64,000 bases of DNA, from assembly GCA_039587535.1 (NCBI GenBank), contig JBDHIF010000004.1:59243-123242 (forward strand), given 5' to 3'. The notes below the pieces were generated by a model. It was not told the origin of the DNA and did no database searches. It saw only the letters and a list, made by a program, of their open reading frames with translations. The stretch is from JAWLHJ01 sp039587535 (GTDB lineage Bacteria > Gemmatimonadota > Gemmatimonadetes > Longimicrobiales > Gaopeijiaceae). This document shows, piece after piece, positions 7,873 through 16,674 of the stretch (its first letter is position 1; the number at the start of each line of letters is the position of its first letter). A program made the position numbers and the translations under genes.

Positions 7873-9366
7873 CTACTCCCCCTGGCCCAGCGAGTAGCCC
7901 CGCTGGCCGTCGAACGTGTACAGGTGCTCGGTCTTGATGAAGTCGAGGCCGTCCTCCTGAAGGCGATCCAGGAGCCCGAGCACCGTCTTGTGGCTGGGCG
8001 CGCCCGCTCCTTCGGAGGCCACGAAGCGGCACCGCCAGTGGTCGGTGCAGAAGGTCTCCGGGAAGCCCTCGGGATACACCTTCACACCCCGGTTGGTGAT
8101 CATCACCAGCTTCATGTCAGGGCCGGTGAGCGCCTCCAGGCGAGCACCCAGGACGTCGGGGTCGCGGTCGGACTCGTCCCAGTCCAGGAAGACATCCACG
8201 CCGTGGAGGGCCTTGGTCGCCTTCTTTACCGGCTTCAGCGCGTAGGACGAAGACACCTCCGCGGCACGGGCGGGCCGGAGCTCCTGGGGCTTCTTACCCA
8301 AACGGTCGGCCACGGCCCGCGCGAAATCCCTGCAGCCAACCACCTCCACGGAGTCTCTTCCACGAGCCACGTCCGCGGTCAGGACCCCTTCCTCCAGAGT
8401 GCGGAGCCAAGCGTTGTGGAGCGTCTCCGCCACGTCGGGCTGCCCGATGTGCTCGAGCATCATGATGGCGCCGTGAAGCAGCCCCGACGGGTTGGCCACG
8501 TCCTGCCCCGCGATGTCCGGCGCGGACCCGTGCACCGCCTCGAACATCGCCACCTTCTCGCCGACATTCGCCGATCCCGCCAAGCCGACGGATCCGGAGA
8601 TCTCTGCGGCCACGTCCGATACGATGTCACCATAGAGATTCGGCAGAACCACCACGTCGAAGTCCGCCGGTCGGGTCGCCAACCGGGCCGTCCCGATGTC
8701 GATGATCCAGTGATCGGACTCGATATCGGTGTACTCCGTGCGGATCTCGTCGAACACCCGGTGGAAGAGCCCATCCGTCATCTTCATGATGTTGTCCTTC
8801 GTGAGGCACGTGACGGCCTTGCGACCGTGGGCACGGGCGTACTCGAAGGCGTACCGGATGATGCGCTCTGAGCCCGGGCGCGTGATCAGCTTGAGACACT
8901 GGGCGACCTCTTGGGTCTGCCGATGCTCGATGCCGCCGTAGGTGTCCTCTTCGTTCTCTCGCACGATCACCAGGTCCATGTCCGGATGGGGCGACGGGAC
9001 GAAGGGATGGTATGACCGGCTGGGCCGCACGTTGGCGAACAGCCCCAGGGTTTTCCGAATGGTGACGTTCAGCGACTTGTAGCCCTTGCCCTGCGGGGTC
9101 GTGATCGGCGCCTTCAGAAAGACCCTCGTGCTACGGAGCGAGTCCCAGGCTTCGGGCTCGATGCCGGAGGTGATACCGCGCTCATAGACTTCGCGTCCCA
9201 CCTGGATCGGCTCGATGTCGAGCCGGGCACCCGCTTCCTCCAGTAGAAAGAGGACCGCATCCATGATCTCGGGGCCGATCCCGTCGCCACGGGCAACCGT
9301 CACCGGCACAGCTCCGGTGTCTCTGACTTGCTCGGTGTCCGCGTTCGTGGACGTGTCGGTGCTCAT
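7873..9366 (-). CDS. icd: Isocitrate dehydrogenase, long form with extra C-terminal domain
   Basis: A 497-residue beta-decarboxylating dehydrogenase converting isocitrate to 2-oxoglutarate in the TCA cycle. Visible family signatures are G-D-G-I-G-P-E-I near residues 27-34, S-L-N-V-T-I-R-K with F-A-N-V-R-P near 98-114, N-L-Y-G-D-I-V-S-D-V near 240-249, and the adenine-binding H-G-S-A-P-D-I-A-G near 272-280. The length and the roughly 150-residue C-terminal extension (after about residue 350) match the Thermus thermophilus-type enzyme rather than the 410-residue E. coli form. Specificity for NADP versus NAD is not assigned. A GGAGG sequence lies 11 bases before the ATG. It is 23 bases downstream of the DUF1028 start on the same strand. 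Confidence 0.88.
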   Translation of the reverse strand: MSTDTSTNADTEQVRDTGAVPVTVARGDGIGPEIMDAVLFLLEEAGARLDIEPIQVGREVYERGITSGIEPEAWDSLRSTRVFLKAPITTPQGKGYKSLNVTIRKTLGLFANVRPSRSYHPFVPSPHPDMDLVIVRENEEDTYGGIEHRQTQEVAQCLKLITRPGSERIIRYAFEYARAHGRKAVTCLTKDNIMKMTDGLFHRVFDEIRTEYTDIESDHWIIDIGTARLATRPADFDVVVLPNLYGDIVSDVAAEISGSVGLAGSANVGEKVAMFEAVHGSAPDIAGQDVANPSGLLHGAIMMLEHIGQPDVAETLHNAWLRTLEEGVLTADVARGRDSVEVVGCRDFARAVADRLGKKPQELRPARAAEVSSSYALKPVKKATKALHGVDVFLDWDESDRDPDVLGARLEALTGPDMKLVMITNRGVKVYPEGFPETFCTDHWRCRFVASEGAGAPSHKTVLGLLDRLQEDGLDFIKTEHLYTFDGQRGYSLGQGE

Positions 9367-9609
9367 GGCGTAGGGGGCCTCCGCTCGGTGGGCTTTCGAA
9401 AAATCGGCGAATGATAAATGGGGTCAGGTACTTCGGCAAACAGCCGTCGGCCAGGCGATTCACGGCCGACCAGCCCGGAAGCCATTCCGCGCGCGCTCAC
9501 CTCGGCGGTGGCCGTCAAACACACCGGACCGTGCTCGATCTCCTCCACACGGTGCGCTGGCTCGGACCTAACATAGCGACGGGGCTCGGGCGGGTGGCCC
9601 CGGGAGCGC

Positions 9610-12600
9610 TCAGCCTCCGCCGCCGACTCCCGGGACACCCTCCGGCTCGTCGTCCCACCACCACATCCGCGGAAACGGCCGCGTCGTCGGGTGGACCTCG
9701 TCCAGGGTATTGCCCTCATAGAGTCGTCCATTCTTCATGACGTACTCCACGGAGTCGGTATTCCGAATGTCCGTGAGCGGGTCCGCGCCCAGCACGACGA
9801 GATCGGCGAGCTTCCCGGGCTCGATGGAGCCGAGGTCCTGATCCAGGCCGATGGCCTCGGCCCCAAAGATCGTGGCCACCCGAAGGGCATCGTGCTCACT
9901 GAGGCCACCCGACTGCATGGCCCATAGCTCCCAGTGGTATCCGAGGCCCTGAAGCTGGCCATGGCTTCCCACCCCGGCCTTCCCACCACCCGCCACCAGG
10001 TCCGCCACGAATCGCGAAAGGTCCTGGAAGACATGCTCCTCTTCCATGAACCAGCCCGCACCGCGCCGCCGGGTCGACGAATCCAGGACACTGTGCGGCG
10101 TGAACCGCGCGAGCTTCTCGTTGTCGTGCGGGTCCTCGAGGGCATAGAAGTAGTTCTCCGCCCACGGACCACCATACGCCACCAAGAGGGTAGGCGTGTA
10201 CACCCGGCCGCTCTCCGCGAAGAGCCGGACGTAGTCCTCGTAGACCGGGTAGATGGGGATGGAGTGCTCGAGGCCGGGAAACCCATCGAGCGTCTCGCTC
10301 AGGTTCTGCTTGATATTGAGCGAGCCCTCGGTCGTGGGCATGATGCGCTGCTCACGAGCAGCCTGGATGATCCACTGCCGCTGCTCGCGGGTTCCCGCGA
10401 CATACATCTTCAGCGTCTTCGTGTCGAAGTACTCGGAGTAGCGGCGCAGAAGATCGCGTGCCTCCTCCAGCGAACCGATGTTGAACTGGAAGAAGACGCC
10501 GGGCCCGGTGGAGTAGATCCTGGGTCCGATGATCTCACCCGCACGCACGCGATCCCCGTAGGAGAGAACATCCGTGCTCCCCGTCTGGGGGTCACGAGTG
10601 GTGGTGACACCGTAGGCCAGGTTGGCGAAATACGGCCACGCGTCGGCACGATGCACGTTGAACGCCGGGCGAAGATGAGCATGCGTGTCCACGAAGCCAG
10701 GCAGCACGGTCCGCCCAGCCACATCGATGATCCGCGCGTCGGCTGGCAGCTCGACGCTGCCCCGAGCGCCCACGGCCTGGATACGATTGTCCCGCACGAC
10801 GATGTCGGCGTTCTCGATGACCTCGTCCCCCCGCATCGTGATGGCCCGGGCGCCGCGGAGGACTAGTGTACCTCGCGGGGTATCGCGCTGGATCTCCACC
10901 GCGACGCGCACTTCCTCGGCGCGGAAGCCGGCGCCTTCGCCCTCCTCTCCATCGGGCCGCGCTGCTGCCGCCACGCGGTCGTCGAACGCCTCCGCGGCGT
11001 CCAGATCATACGTGAACCACGCATTACCAAGGGAGAAGTGCACCGTTCGGCCGTCGGCGGACCAGACCGGGAACTCCCCACCGAAGTCGGTCAGCTTCCG
11101 GGCGGGGAACGCGGCGCTACCGGGATCACCCACTCCGATGGTAGGGGCTTCACCCACCTCGGGGACCGTGAGGGTATACACGTGGTTCAGGATGTGGGCC
11201 AGCGCCTGATCACCGTCTGGGGCCATCATGACCAACGACGGCGATTGCGCCTCGTCCTGGCCCGTGACACGCTCTCCTCGAACCCGCACGTGCACCTTCT
11301 CGTCCGATCCGTCCCACCGCACCGAGATCAGCTGGTCCGGCGAGCGGAACAGGTGGATGCGCTCCCCGTCACCTGCGAAATGGGGGTGGCTACGGTCGCC
11401 GAGTGGCATGATCACCGTGGCCTCGCCTCCCCGCCTCGGCAGCCAAACGAGCTCCTCCGCGGCATTCTCGGCGCGTTGGGAAGTGTGCTCGAGGAAGGCC
11501 CGGGCCTGGCCCCGGAGCACTACGATCCGGTCTCCCGACGGCGCCCACACGGGTTGGTTGTAAAACGCCGGCCGGTCGGAGATGCGCTGAGGCTGACCAC
11601 CATCTGCCGGGACACGGTACACATGCCCGGCATCACCTTCCCAGGTGACGAAGACCAGCTCGGCCCCGTCCGGGGACCAGGCAGGCATGTGCTGCTGGAC
11701 ACCCGGCATGGGGGCCACCGGGCGCGGATCGGTCCCGTCGGCGTCGGCGACGTACAACCGGTCGAGCACCGTGAACGCGACGCGGTCCCGGTCCGGTGAG
11801 GGCGCCGGGTCGCGAATCTGACGAGCGACAAAAGTCTCCGTGTCTTCGATGGGGTAGTCGAAGTCCACCTCGGGACCGATGGCGAGGTCGAAGCGCACAC
11901 GAAAGGAGATGCGCTCCGCCGGCCCACCATCCACGGGAATCCGCCAGATCCCGCCACCGTACGTCGCCACGAGATCGCGCGAATCCGGGGTGAACGACAT
12001 GCCCGGTAGCACGTCCAGCGTGGCGCGCGACTCCTGATCGTCACTCTGGACCGGGTACGCCAGCCAGCGTTCGTCGCCGGAGGTCATGTCACGGATGCGC
12101 AGCCCGGTCTCTGCGTCGAGGCGCGTGCCATACACGAGCCACCGGCCGTCCGGAGAAAGCGTGGGTCGGAAGGCGCTCCCCACACGGTCCACCCGGTCGT
12201 GGACCTCACCGGTCTCACGGTCGTAGGCTCGGATCTCGTATTGAGGAAGCTGAGCGTTGTAGTCCCAGTCACGGGTGCCTGTGCGCTGGGCAAACCAGAT
12301 CCACCGTCCGTCCGGGCTGAACGCGGCGCCCACAGGCTTGCGGAGACCTTCGTCGTCCAGGAGCTCGACTCCGGATCCGCCATCCACATGCCAGAGTCGG
12401 AGGTTGGGGTTTCCCCCGTACCGGAAGGTTCCGGACCCGAAGGTGGCCACGATGTACGAGCCGTCCGGGGACCACTCAGGCGCTTCCGCCCGGTTCGCCT
12501 CGCCGTGCGAAATCTGCGTCGTGTCCGTCCGGTCCAGGCTGATGCTCCAGATGTTCTGGCCCCCGTCTCGGTCCGAGGTGAACACCACGGCGGATCCGTC

Positions 12601-12903
12601 TGGCGAGAACCTGGGCTGGGCGTCGACCGCCATGCCGGAGGTGAGCTGCGTCGCGGTTCCCCCCTCAATCGGAAGCGTGAACAGATCGCCCAGATAGTCA
12701 AAGACGAGCGTCTCGCCATCGGGACTCACGTCCACCGACATCCACGAGCCCTCGGTGAGGTCGATGGCGATCGTGCGCCCGGGCTCGAGTGGGAGATCTC
12801 CGTGCTCACCCCCTCCTTGGACCGCAACCTGGGCGACCACACTTACAGAGCCCAGCAGAAAAGCCGCTCCCACCATCCACAACGCGTTCAGCCCGTACTT
12901 CAC
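9610..12903 (-). CDS. Secreted TolB-like propeller / amidohydrolase fusion
   Basis: A 1097-residue exported protein with a signal peptide at residues 1-25. Residues about 45-640 hold many PD40/WD40-like TolB blades, each with an F-S-P-D-G or W-S-P-D-G turn. Residues about 680-1065 form a metal-dependent amidohydrolase of the imidazolonepropionase/prolidase-like group. The metal motif is G-F-V-D-T-H-A-H, followed by later His residues (H-S-I-P-I-Y and V-G-S-H-G-Q), and the closing segment is L-G-S-I-E-P-G-K-L-A-D-L-V-V-L. Such fusions are probably periplasmic hydrolases of peptide-like or cyclic-amide substrates; the substrate is unknown. The start is GTG with GGAGG twelve bases upstream. It may be co-transcribed with the DUF389 gene upstream, 124 bases away. 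Confidence 0.9.
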   Translation of the reverse strand: MKYGLNALWMVGAAFLLGSVSVVAQVAVQGGGEHGDLPLEPGRTIAIDLTEGSWMSVDVSPDGETLVFDYLGDLFTLPIEGGTATQLTSGMAVDAQPRFSPDGSAVVFTSDRDGGQNIWSISLDRTDTTQISHGEANRAEAPEWSPDGSYIVATFGSGTFRYGGNPNLRLWHVDGGSGVELLDDEGLRKPVGAAFSPDGRWIWFAQRTGTRDWDYNAQLPQYEIRAYDRETGEVHDRVDRVGSAFRPTLSPDGRWLVYGTRLDAETGLRIRDMTSGDERWLAYPVQSDDQESRATLDVLPGMSFTPDSRDLVATYGGGIWRIPVDGGPAERISFRVRFDLAIGPEVDFDYPIEDTETFVARQIRDPAPSPDRDRVAFTVLDRLYVADADGTDPRPVAPMPGVQQHMPAWSPDGAELVFVTWEGDAGHVYRVPADGGQPQRISDRPAFYNQPVWAPSGDRIVVLRGQARAFLEHTSQRAENAAEELVWLPRRGGEATVIMPLGDRSHPHFAGDGERIHLFRSPDQLISVRWDGSDEKVHVRVRGERVTGQDEAQSPSLVMMAPDGDQALAHILNHVYTLTVPEVGEAPTIGVGDPGSAAFPARKLTDFGGEFPVWSADGRTVHFSLGNAWFTYDLDAAEAFDDRVAAAARPDGEEGEGAGFRAEEVRVAVEIQRDTPRGTLVLRGARAITMRGDEVIENADIVVRDNRIQAVGARGSVELPADARIIDVAGRTVLPGFVDTHAHLRPAFNVHRADAWPYFANLAYGVTTTRDPQTGSTDVLSYGDRVRAGEIIGPRIYSTGPGVFFQFNIGSLEEARDLLRRYSEYFDTKTLKMYVAGTREQRQWIIQAAREQRIMPTTEGSLNIKQNLSETLDGFPGLEHSIPIYPVYEDYVRLFAESGRVYTPTLLVAYGGPWAENYFYALEDPHDNEKLARFTPHSVLDSSTRRRGAGWFMEEEHVFQDLSRFVADLVAGGGKAGVGSHGQLQGLGYHWELWAMQSGGLSEHDALRVATIFGAEAIGLDQDLGSIEPGKLADLVVLGADPLTDIRNTDSVEYVMKNGRLYEGNTLDEVHPTTRPFPRMWWWDDEPEGVPGVGGGG

Positions 12904-13027
12904 TATTCCGAAGACCTCCGTCCGTCCATTCTCCTAGATCCCCGCACTATAGCCGTGAGGGTGCAGGAGGACTACAAGGGGCCAGGCCAGCCACCGGAGC
13001 CCTCGAGCATTCTCCGCGTACGCCAGC

Positions 13028-14023
13028 CTAGAGCCAGATCAGCAGAGCGAGGAGGATCAGCATCCCGATCCACGAGGCCACCGCCACCTTCACGGCGCCG
13101 CTGGCACGCTCGGCTTCCCACCAGGTTCGCGGGCGAACGCGCTGGGCCAGGAAGGTCACCACACCCGCGAGGTTCACGCAGGTCACGTTCACCGCCATCA
13201 GGAGGAACGCTCCGTAGGCCAGGTGCGTCTCCCCAGCCCCCAGAAGCAGGCCTGCCGTAACCAATGGCGGAAGAAGGGCCACCGCCACCATCACACCGAT
13301 GACCGCGGTGGAAAGTCCCTGGGTGAAGGCCAGGGTGCCGGCAGCTCCAGCCGCCAGCGCCAGCACGATGTCGCCCAGCGCGACGTCCGTGCGCCCAGCG
13401 ATCTCGGGAACCGTCGGGTCCACGGAAAGGAAGGTGCCAGCCAGCACGGAGATGATCAGCGCCGTCGTGACGCCCGCTCCGTTGGCCTTCAAGGCATCCC
13501 ACGCCATATCGGTGTCCCCCAAAGTCGCCGATAGGGACAGAGCCACGTTGGGTCCGAGAAGGGGGGCGATGACCATGGCGCCGATCACCACCGCCACGCT
13601 GGAGCTCAGCAATCCCACCGCCGCCACCAGCGTGGACAGGGCGACCGTCACCAGGTACACGAAGGATATTCGAGTGGCCTCGCTCAGGTCCTGATGCAGC
13701 TCTTCCCTGCTGATCCGGAGGGGTCCCTTCTGCCGCCACGGGGGCAGCGCCTCCTCCTCGACCGGCTCTTCCTCCGCCAAAGCGGGGACCGTGGCTTCGA
13801 CCGGCAGCAGCATCATGCGGAAGCCGTCGACCCCGGCGAAGCGCGACGTGAGCTCGTCGGTGAGTGTTTCGGTACGGTCGGCCCTGACCAGGATCCGTAG
13901 CATCCCGCGCTCACCGTCGACGTCGTAGGACCAGACGTCGACGACTCCGTCGGCGGCGATCTCGTCGGTGAGCCCGGCGATGCTCGAGCGCGGGACCACG
14001 ACCTCAACGAGACGAAGTGACAC
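13028..14023 (-). CDS. DUF389 (TIGR00341) integral membrane protein
   Basis: A 331-residue protein. The N-terminal 100 residues are a soluble ferredoxin-like regulatory portion (V-E-V-V-V-P at 6-11, R-I-L-V-R-A-D near 48). About six to seven transmembrane helices follow from residue 118 on. The family core is clear: G-L-L-S-S-S-V-A-V-V-I-G-A-M-V-I-A-P-L-L-G-P, then A-L-L-P-P-L-V-T-A-G. TIGR00341 proteins are widespread and uncharacterised; transport has been suggested but not shown. It is the first gene of a minus-strand run leading into the amidohydrolase, and its 5' side faces the plus-strand secreted-peptide cluster. Confidence 0.85.
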   Translation of the reverse strand: MSLRLVEVVVPRSSIAGLTDEIAADGVVDVWSYDVDGERGMLRILVRADRTETLTDELTSRFAGVDGFRMMLLPVEATVPALAEEEPVEEEALPPWRQKGPLRISREELHQDLSEATRISFVYLVTVALSTLVAAVGLLSSSVAVVIGAMVIAPLLGPNVALSLSATLGDTDMAWDALKANGAGVTTALIISVLAGTFLSVDPTVPEIAGRTDVALGDIVLALAAGAAGTLAFTQGLSTAVIGVMVAVALLPPLVTAGLLLGAGETHLAYGAFLLMAVNVTCVNLAGVVTFLAQRVRPRTWWEAERASGAVKVAVASWIGMLILLALLIWL

Positions 14024-14341
14024 CGGGTCGGCCTCCCGCGCTCAGTCGGTGAACAGGGTGCTGAACCGCACGATCAGCGCGGCAGTCGCTTCCAGGATCT
14101 GCCGAGCGAGGCCGCGGGGCTGTCCTCACTCATGGCCCCCCGGCAGTCCGATCAACCGTACACGGGCCCGGCGTCCTCGTCTACCGGCTCCTCGGGAGGG
14201 GGTTCCGGGCAGGAGGACATCCGCCGCAGTGCGTCGCTCTGGGGAAAGCCGTCCCAGCGGGTCATGGGTGCGCGCACGCCCTGGCGTGAAGGTGATGCAC
14301 CGGTCGAACACCGGCCGATCTCACCCCACCCTGGAGGCACC
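14024..14341. other. Divergent intergenic region, no gene seen
   Basis: A 318-base gap between the DUF389 gene (minus) and the secreted-peptide cluster (plus). It probably carries both promoters, but no convincing -35/-10 pair was found. A short dyad (CCGGT at 14300-14304, ACCGG at 14310-14314) sits 28 bases before the peptide start. A T-loop-like GTCGAAC in it does not extend to a tRNA. Confidence 0.5.
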
Positions 14342-14536
14342 ATGCTCAAGCTCGTTTCGGTTCCCGGACTCCTGCTTTTAGGCGCGCTCACTTTCATGGC
14401 CGCACCCTCCAATCAGGTCGCCGCTTCCGACTGCGGATCCTCCGACGGCCCCGAGTGCAGCCGAACCGAGTCGTGCCTGAACGTGCTGTTCTTCCGAGCC
14501 TGCACCACGAAGACCAGCTACTACATCCTGCTCTGA
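14342..14536 (+). CDS. Small secreted four-cysteine peptide precursor
   Basis: A 64-residue protein with a ribosome site (GGAGG) four bases before the ATG. Residues 1-29 form a signal peptide: positive n-region, L-L-L-L-G-A-L-T-F core, and a likely cleavage after V-A-A. The mature chain of about 35 residues has four cysteines (D-C, E-C, S-C, A-C) and ends in the hydrophobic T-S-Y-Y-I-L-L. Two disulfides are possible. A strong hairpin follows at once, and then a thioredoxin-like gene and a beta-propeller gene on the same strand. I do not recognise the family. The arrangement recalls Bacteroidota NVEALA-type peptides next to six-bladed propellers, by analogy only. It could be a structural, signalling or toxin-like peptide. 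Confidence 0.7.
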   Translation: MLKLVSVPGLLLLGALTFMAAPSNQVAASDCGSSDGPECSRTESCLNVLFFRACTTKTSYYILL

Positions 14537-14542
14537 GCTCTC

Positions 14543-14570
14543 GGGCGGGTCGGCATGCGTCGACCCGCCC
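14543..14570 (+). terminator. Strong hairpin after the small peptide gene
   Basis: A perfect 10-bp GC-rich stem (arms 14543-14552 and 14561-14570) with an eight-base loop, seven bases after the stop codon of the peptide gene. It is followed by a C-run instead of a T-run. It may act as a partial terminator or a 3' stabiliser that raises peptide mRNA relative to the two downstream genes. Confidence 0.6.
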
Positions 14571-14635
14571 CCCCAGGCAGGCGCGCATCCATCGCCCCGC
14601 CACCCAAGACCCCCACACGCAAAGGAGGGCTCGCC

Positions 14636-15157
14636 GTGTCCGGATTACCCATGACCAGGCTCGTTCAGGCAATGGGCGGCTTCCTGTTGGCTTTGGCTGC
14701 CCTGCGCTGGCACGAGGCAGCGGCCGCCGCACCCGACCGGATTCGAGGAGCGGAAGGGGCCGAAGCCGTGCTCGTGATCCAACGCGGCGACTGCCCTCTG
14801 AGGCGCGCTGCCATGCTCAGATGGTTGACCGATTTTGAAGAAGGTGCCTCCCGCTCCGCCGACCGCTTGGTCACGCTGGCGGTCCTGGGGGACGAGCCAG
14901 GGGCCGTCGAAGACCGGCTCACCTCGCTGACACGTCTAGGATGGGCCGACACCCGGAGTGCCGCTCGCGCCGTGCTGCGGTCAGGCGTGCCGGGCACGCC
15001 CGCGGTGGTGCTCCTGGGGCCCGACGGCAGCGTCCTCCTGACCGACACTTTCGCACCGGACGGTCACGGCCCGCGTATCCTCGCTGCGGCAGCCACGCTC
15101 CGGAGCGTCCGAGAGCCGGCCGCCCCCCATCCATCCCCCACGGCCGAGAAGCGGTGA
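14636..15157 (+). CDS. Exported one-cysteine thioredoxin-like protein
   Basis: A 173-residue protein. The GTG start is chosen because AAGGAGGG lies about six bases upstream; an ATG five codons later is the alternative. Residues 6-27 are a signal peptide or anchor ending A-A-A-A-A. The rest has a thioredoxin-like pattern: V-L-V-I-Q-R-G-D-C-P-L-R around residues 41-52 places a Cys where the redox motif sits, and S-G-V-P-G-T-P-A-V-V-L-L-G-P-D-G near 121-135 is the cis-Pro loop and last strand. Only one Cys is present (C-P-L-R, not C-x-x-C), so it may be a mixed-disulfide or sensing partner rather than a full oxidoreductase. It lies between the Cys-containing peptide and the propeller gene, with a four-base gap to the latter. 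Confidence 0.7.
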   Translation: MSGLPMTRLVQAMGGFLLALAALRWHEAAAAAPDRIRGAEGAEAVLVIQRGDCPLRRAAMLRWLTDFEEGASRSADRLVTLAVLGDEPGAVEDRLTSLTRLGWADTRSAARAVLRSGVPGTPAVVLLGPDGSVLLTDTFAPDGHGPRILAAAATLRSVREPAAPHPSPTAEKR

Positions 15158-15161
15158 TCCC

Positions 15162-16640
15162 ATGAGCCGTGTCGCACTCACCCTGAACCTGGTCTTCGGA
15201 ATCGCCTGGCTCGCGTTGACCGTCGAGGTCCTTCGACGTCCATCCGCTCTTCCCGGGCCTACCTCGATGGGACAACGGCGCCTCCTTTGGGGCGCGCTCG
15301 CTCTGCTGGCACTGGGCGCCGGAGCTTGGGGGCTGCCGTTGACCACGAAAACGAGCTCGGATAGCCCTCCCGACCCCGACGCTGGGGCCCCGACCGACGC
15401 CAGGTCTTCGTTCCTCAGAACCCCCTTCGCCTTGGTGGAGCGGAACGTCGTCCTGGACGGTAAAGGGCGCACCCTCGGTGACGAGCGGCGGGAGACGCTG
15501 CAGGTCCCCGTGCTACTGCTGGCCTTCCTGGCCACAACGGGCTGGTTCCATTGGCGCCGTGAGAAGATCGGGACCGGCGCCCTGCTGGCCCTAATCCTGG
15601 CCTGCGCAAGCCTGGGGGGTTGCCAGACGGATGCCGGTCCCGAGGCGCAGGAGGTGCGGACATCGCTGGCTTCACACCCACGACCTGCCCGAACGGTGGT
15701 GGAGGTCACCTGGGACACGTTGTTGCGGGTTCATTCGGGCGTCCGGGATACGACGCTGTTCTCAGCCGGATCTCCGGCCGCGGACGAGTCCGGCTTCTTC
15801 GTGCTGGACCACTACGGCAGCCGGGTGGCCCGCTTCGACTGGGCCGGTAGGCTTCGCGACTACGTGGGAGGTCGGGGGAGCGGCCCCGGGGAGTTCATGG
15901 CACCCCGCCAGATCGACGTGGACGGAGAGGGGGTCCTTTGGGTGCTGGACGGCGGTAATGCCCGCATCTCGGGCTTCGACCGCGAAGGGGAGCTCGTCGA
16001 CGAGCTCTCCCTCAACAGCATCTCGATGAGCCCCTCGAGCTTCGCGGTCCGTCACGACGGGACCGAATTCCACTTCATGCTGAATCGGGAGCAGCTCGTT
16101 CCCCACGTGTTGCATCGGCGAACCGGCGGCGTGGTGGCCGGCCCAGCCCTCGAGCTCGGTACGGGCCTGCGAGCGGTCGGGCTCGCGTTGCAGGGTGTGA
16201 TCACCCGCACCGATACGCTGGACGGCTGGGTTCACGCCTTGGGCGCGGGAGACGGAATCCTGCCGCTCCGGGGTAGCGACTGGGACGGTCGTCGGTGGCA
16301 CTACCCGGAGGCCGTCCACTTCCCCACCCAGAACCGGATTAGAAGCTGGAGCGGCACCGCGTCGAACCTGACCACCCGGCTCTCCGATCCCACGTTCGCG
16401 GCCATCTCGGTCGATGCCTCGGAGAGGACGCTGTACGTGGTCTTCATGGGCTCCACGCCAAACGCCGGCCGACTGCTCGAGCGATGGGACCTGGAAACGG
16501 GTCGCTACCTGGACTCCGTCCTGCTGCCGAAGGCCGGCTACATCGCCGTGTGGAAAGACCGGATCGTGGTCGCGGCGAGCAACCCCGAGCCGGAAATCCT
16601 GGTGCTTCGGATGCCATGGGGCGATGAGACTCGGGGGTGA
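15162..16640 (+). CDS. Membrane-anchored six-bladed beta-propeller protein with internal lipobox-like helix
   Basis: A 492-residue protein. The N-terminal 155 residues contain about four hydrophobic helices (near 6-24, 41-58, 115-129 and 137-153), the last ending in L-G-G-C154, a perfect lipobox placed deep in the chain. Residues about 180-490 form an NHL/six-bladed propeller: G-R-G-S-G-P-G-E-F-M-A-P-R-Q-I-D-V-D is the classical blade signature, and F-V-L-D-H-Y-G-S-R-V and V-L-D-G-G-N-A-R-I are others. The chain may be a natural fusion of a small membrane protein and a propeller lipoprotein; no stop codon or in-frame start was seen between the parts. It is co-directional with and four bases after the thioredoxin-like gene. 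The likely role is sensing or binding at the periplasmic face. Confidence 0.75.
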   Translation: MSRVALTLNLVFGIAWLALTVEVLRRPSALPGPTSMGQRRLLWGALALLALGAGAWGLPLTTKTSSDSPPDPDAGAPTDARSSFLRTPFALVERNVVLDGKGRTLGDERRETLQVPVLLLAFLATTGWFHWRREKIGTGALLALILACASLGGCQTDAGPEAQEVRTSLASHPRPARTVVEVTWDTLLRVHSGVRDTTLFSAGSPAADESGFFVLDHYGSRVARFDWAGRLRDYVGGRGSGPGEFMAPRQIDVDGEGVLWVLDGGNARISGFDREGELVDELSLNSISMSPSSFAVRHDGTEFHFMLNREQLVPHVLHRRTGGVVAGPALELGTGLRAVGLALQGVITRTDTLDGWVHALGAGDGILPLRGSDWDGRRWHYPEAVHFPTQNRIRSWSGTASNLTTRLSDPTFAAISVDASERTLYVVFMGSTPNAGRLLERWDLETGRYLDSVLLPKAGYIAVWKDRIVVAASNPEPEILVLRMPWGDETRG

Positions 16641-16674
16641 CCCAGGTGCCGGCCAGAAGGCTCGGGGTGCGTGG

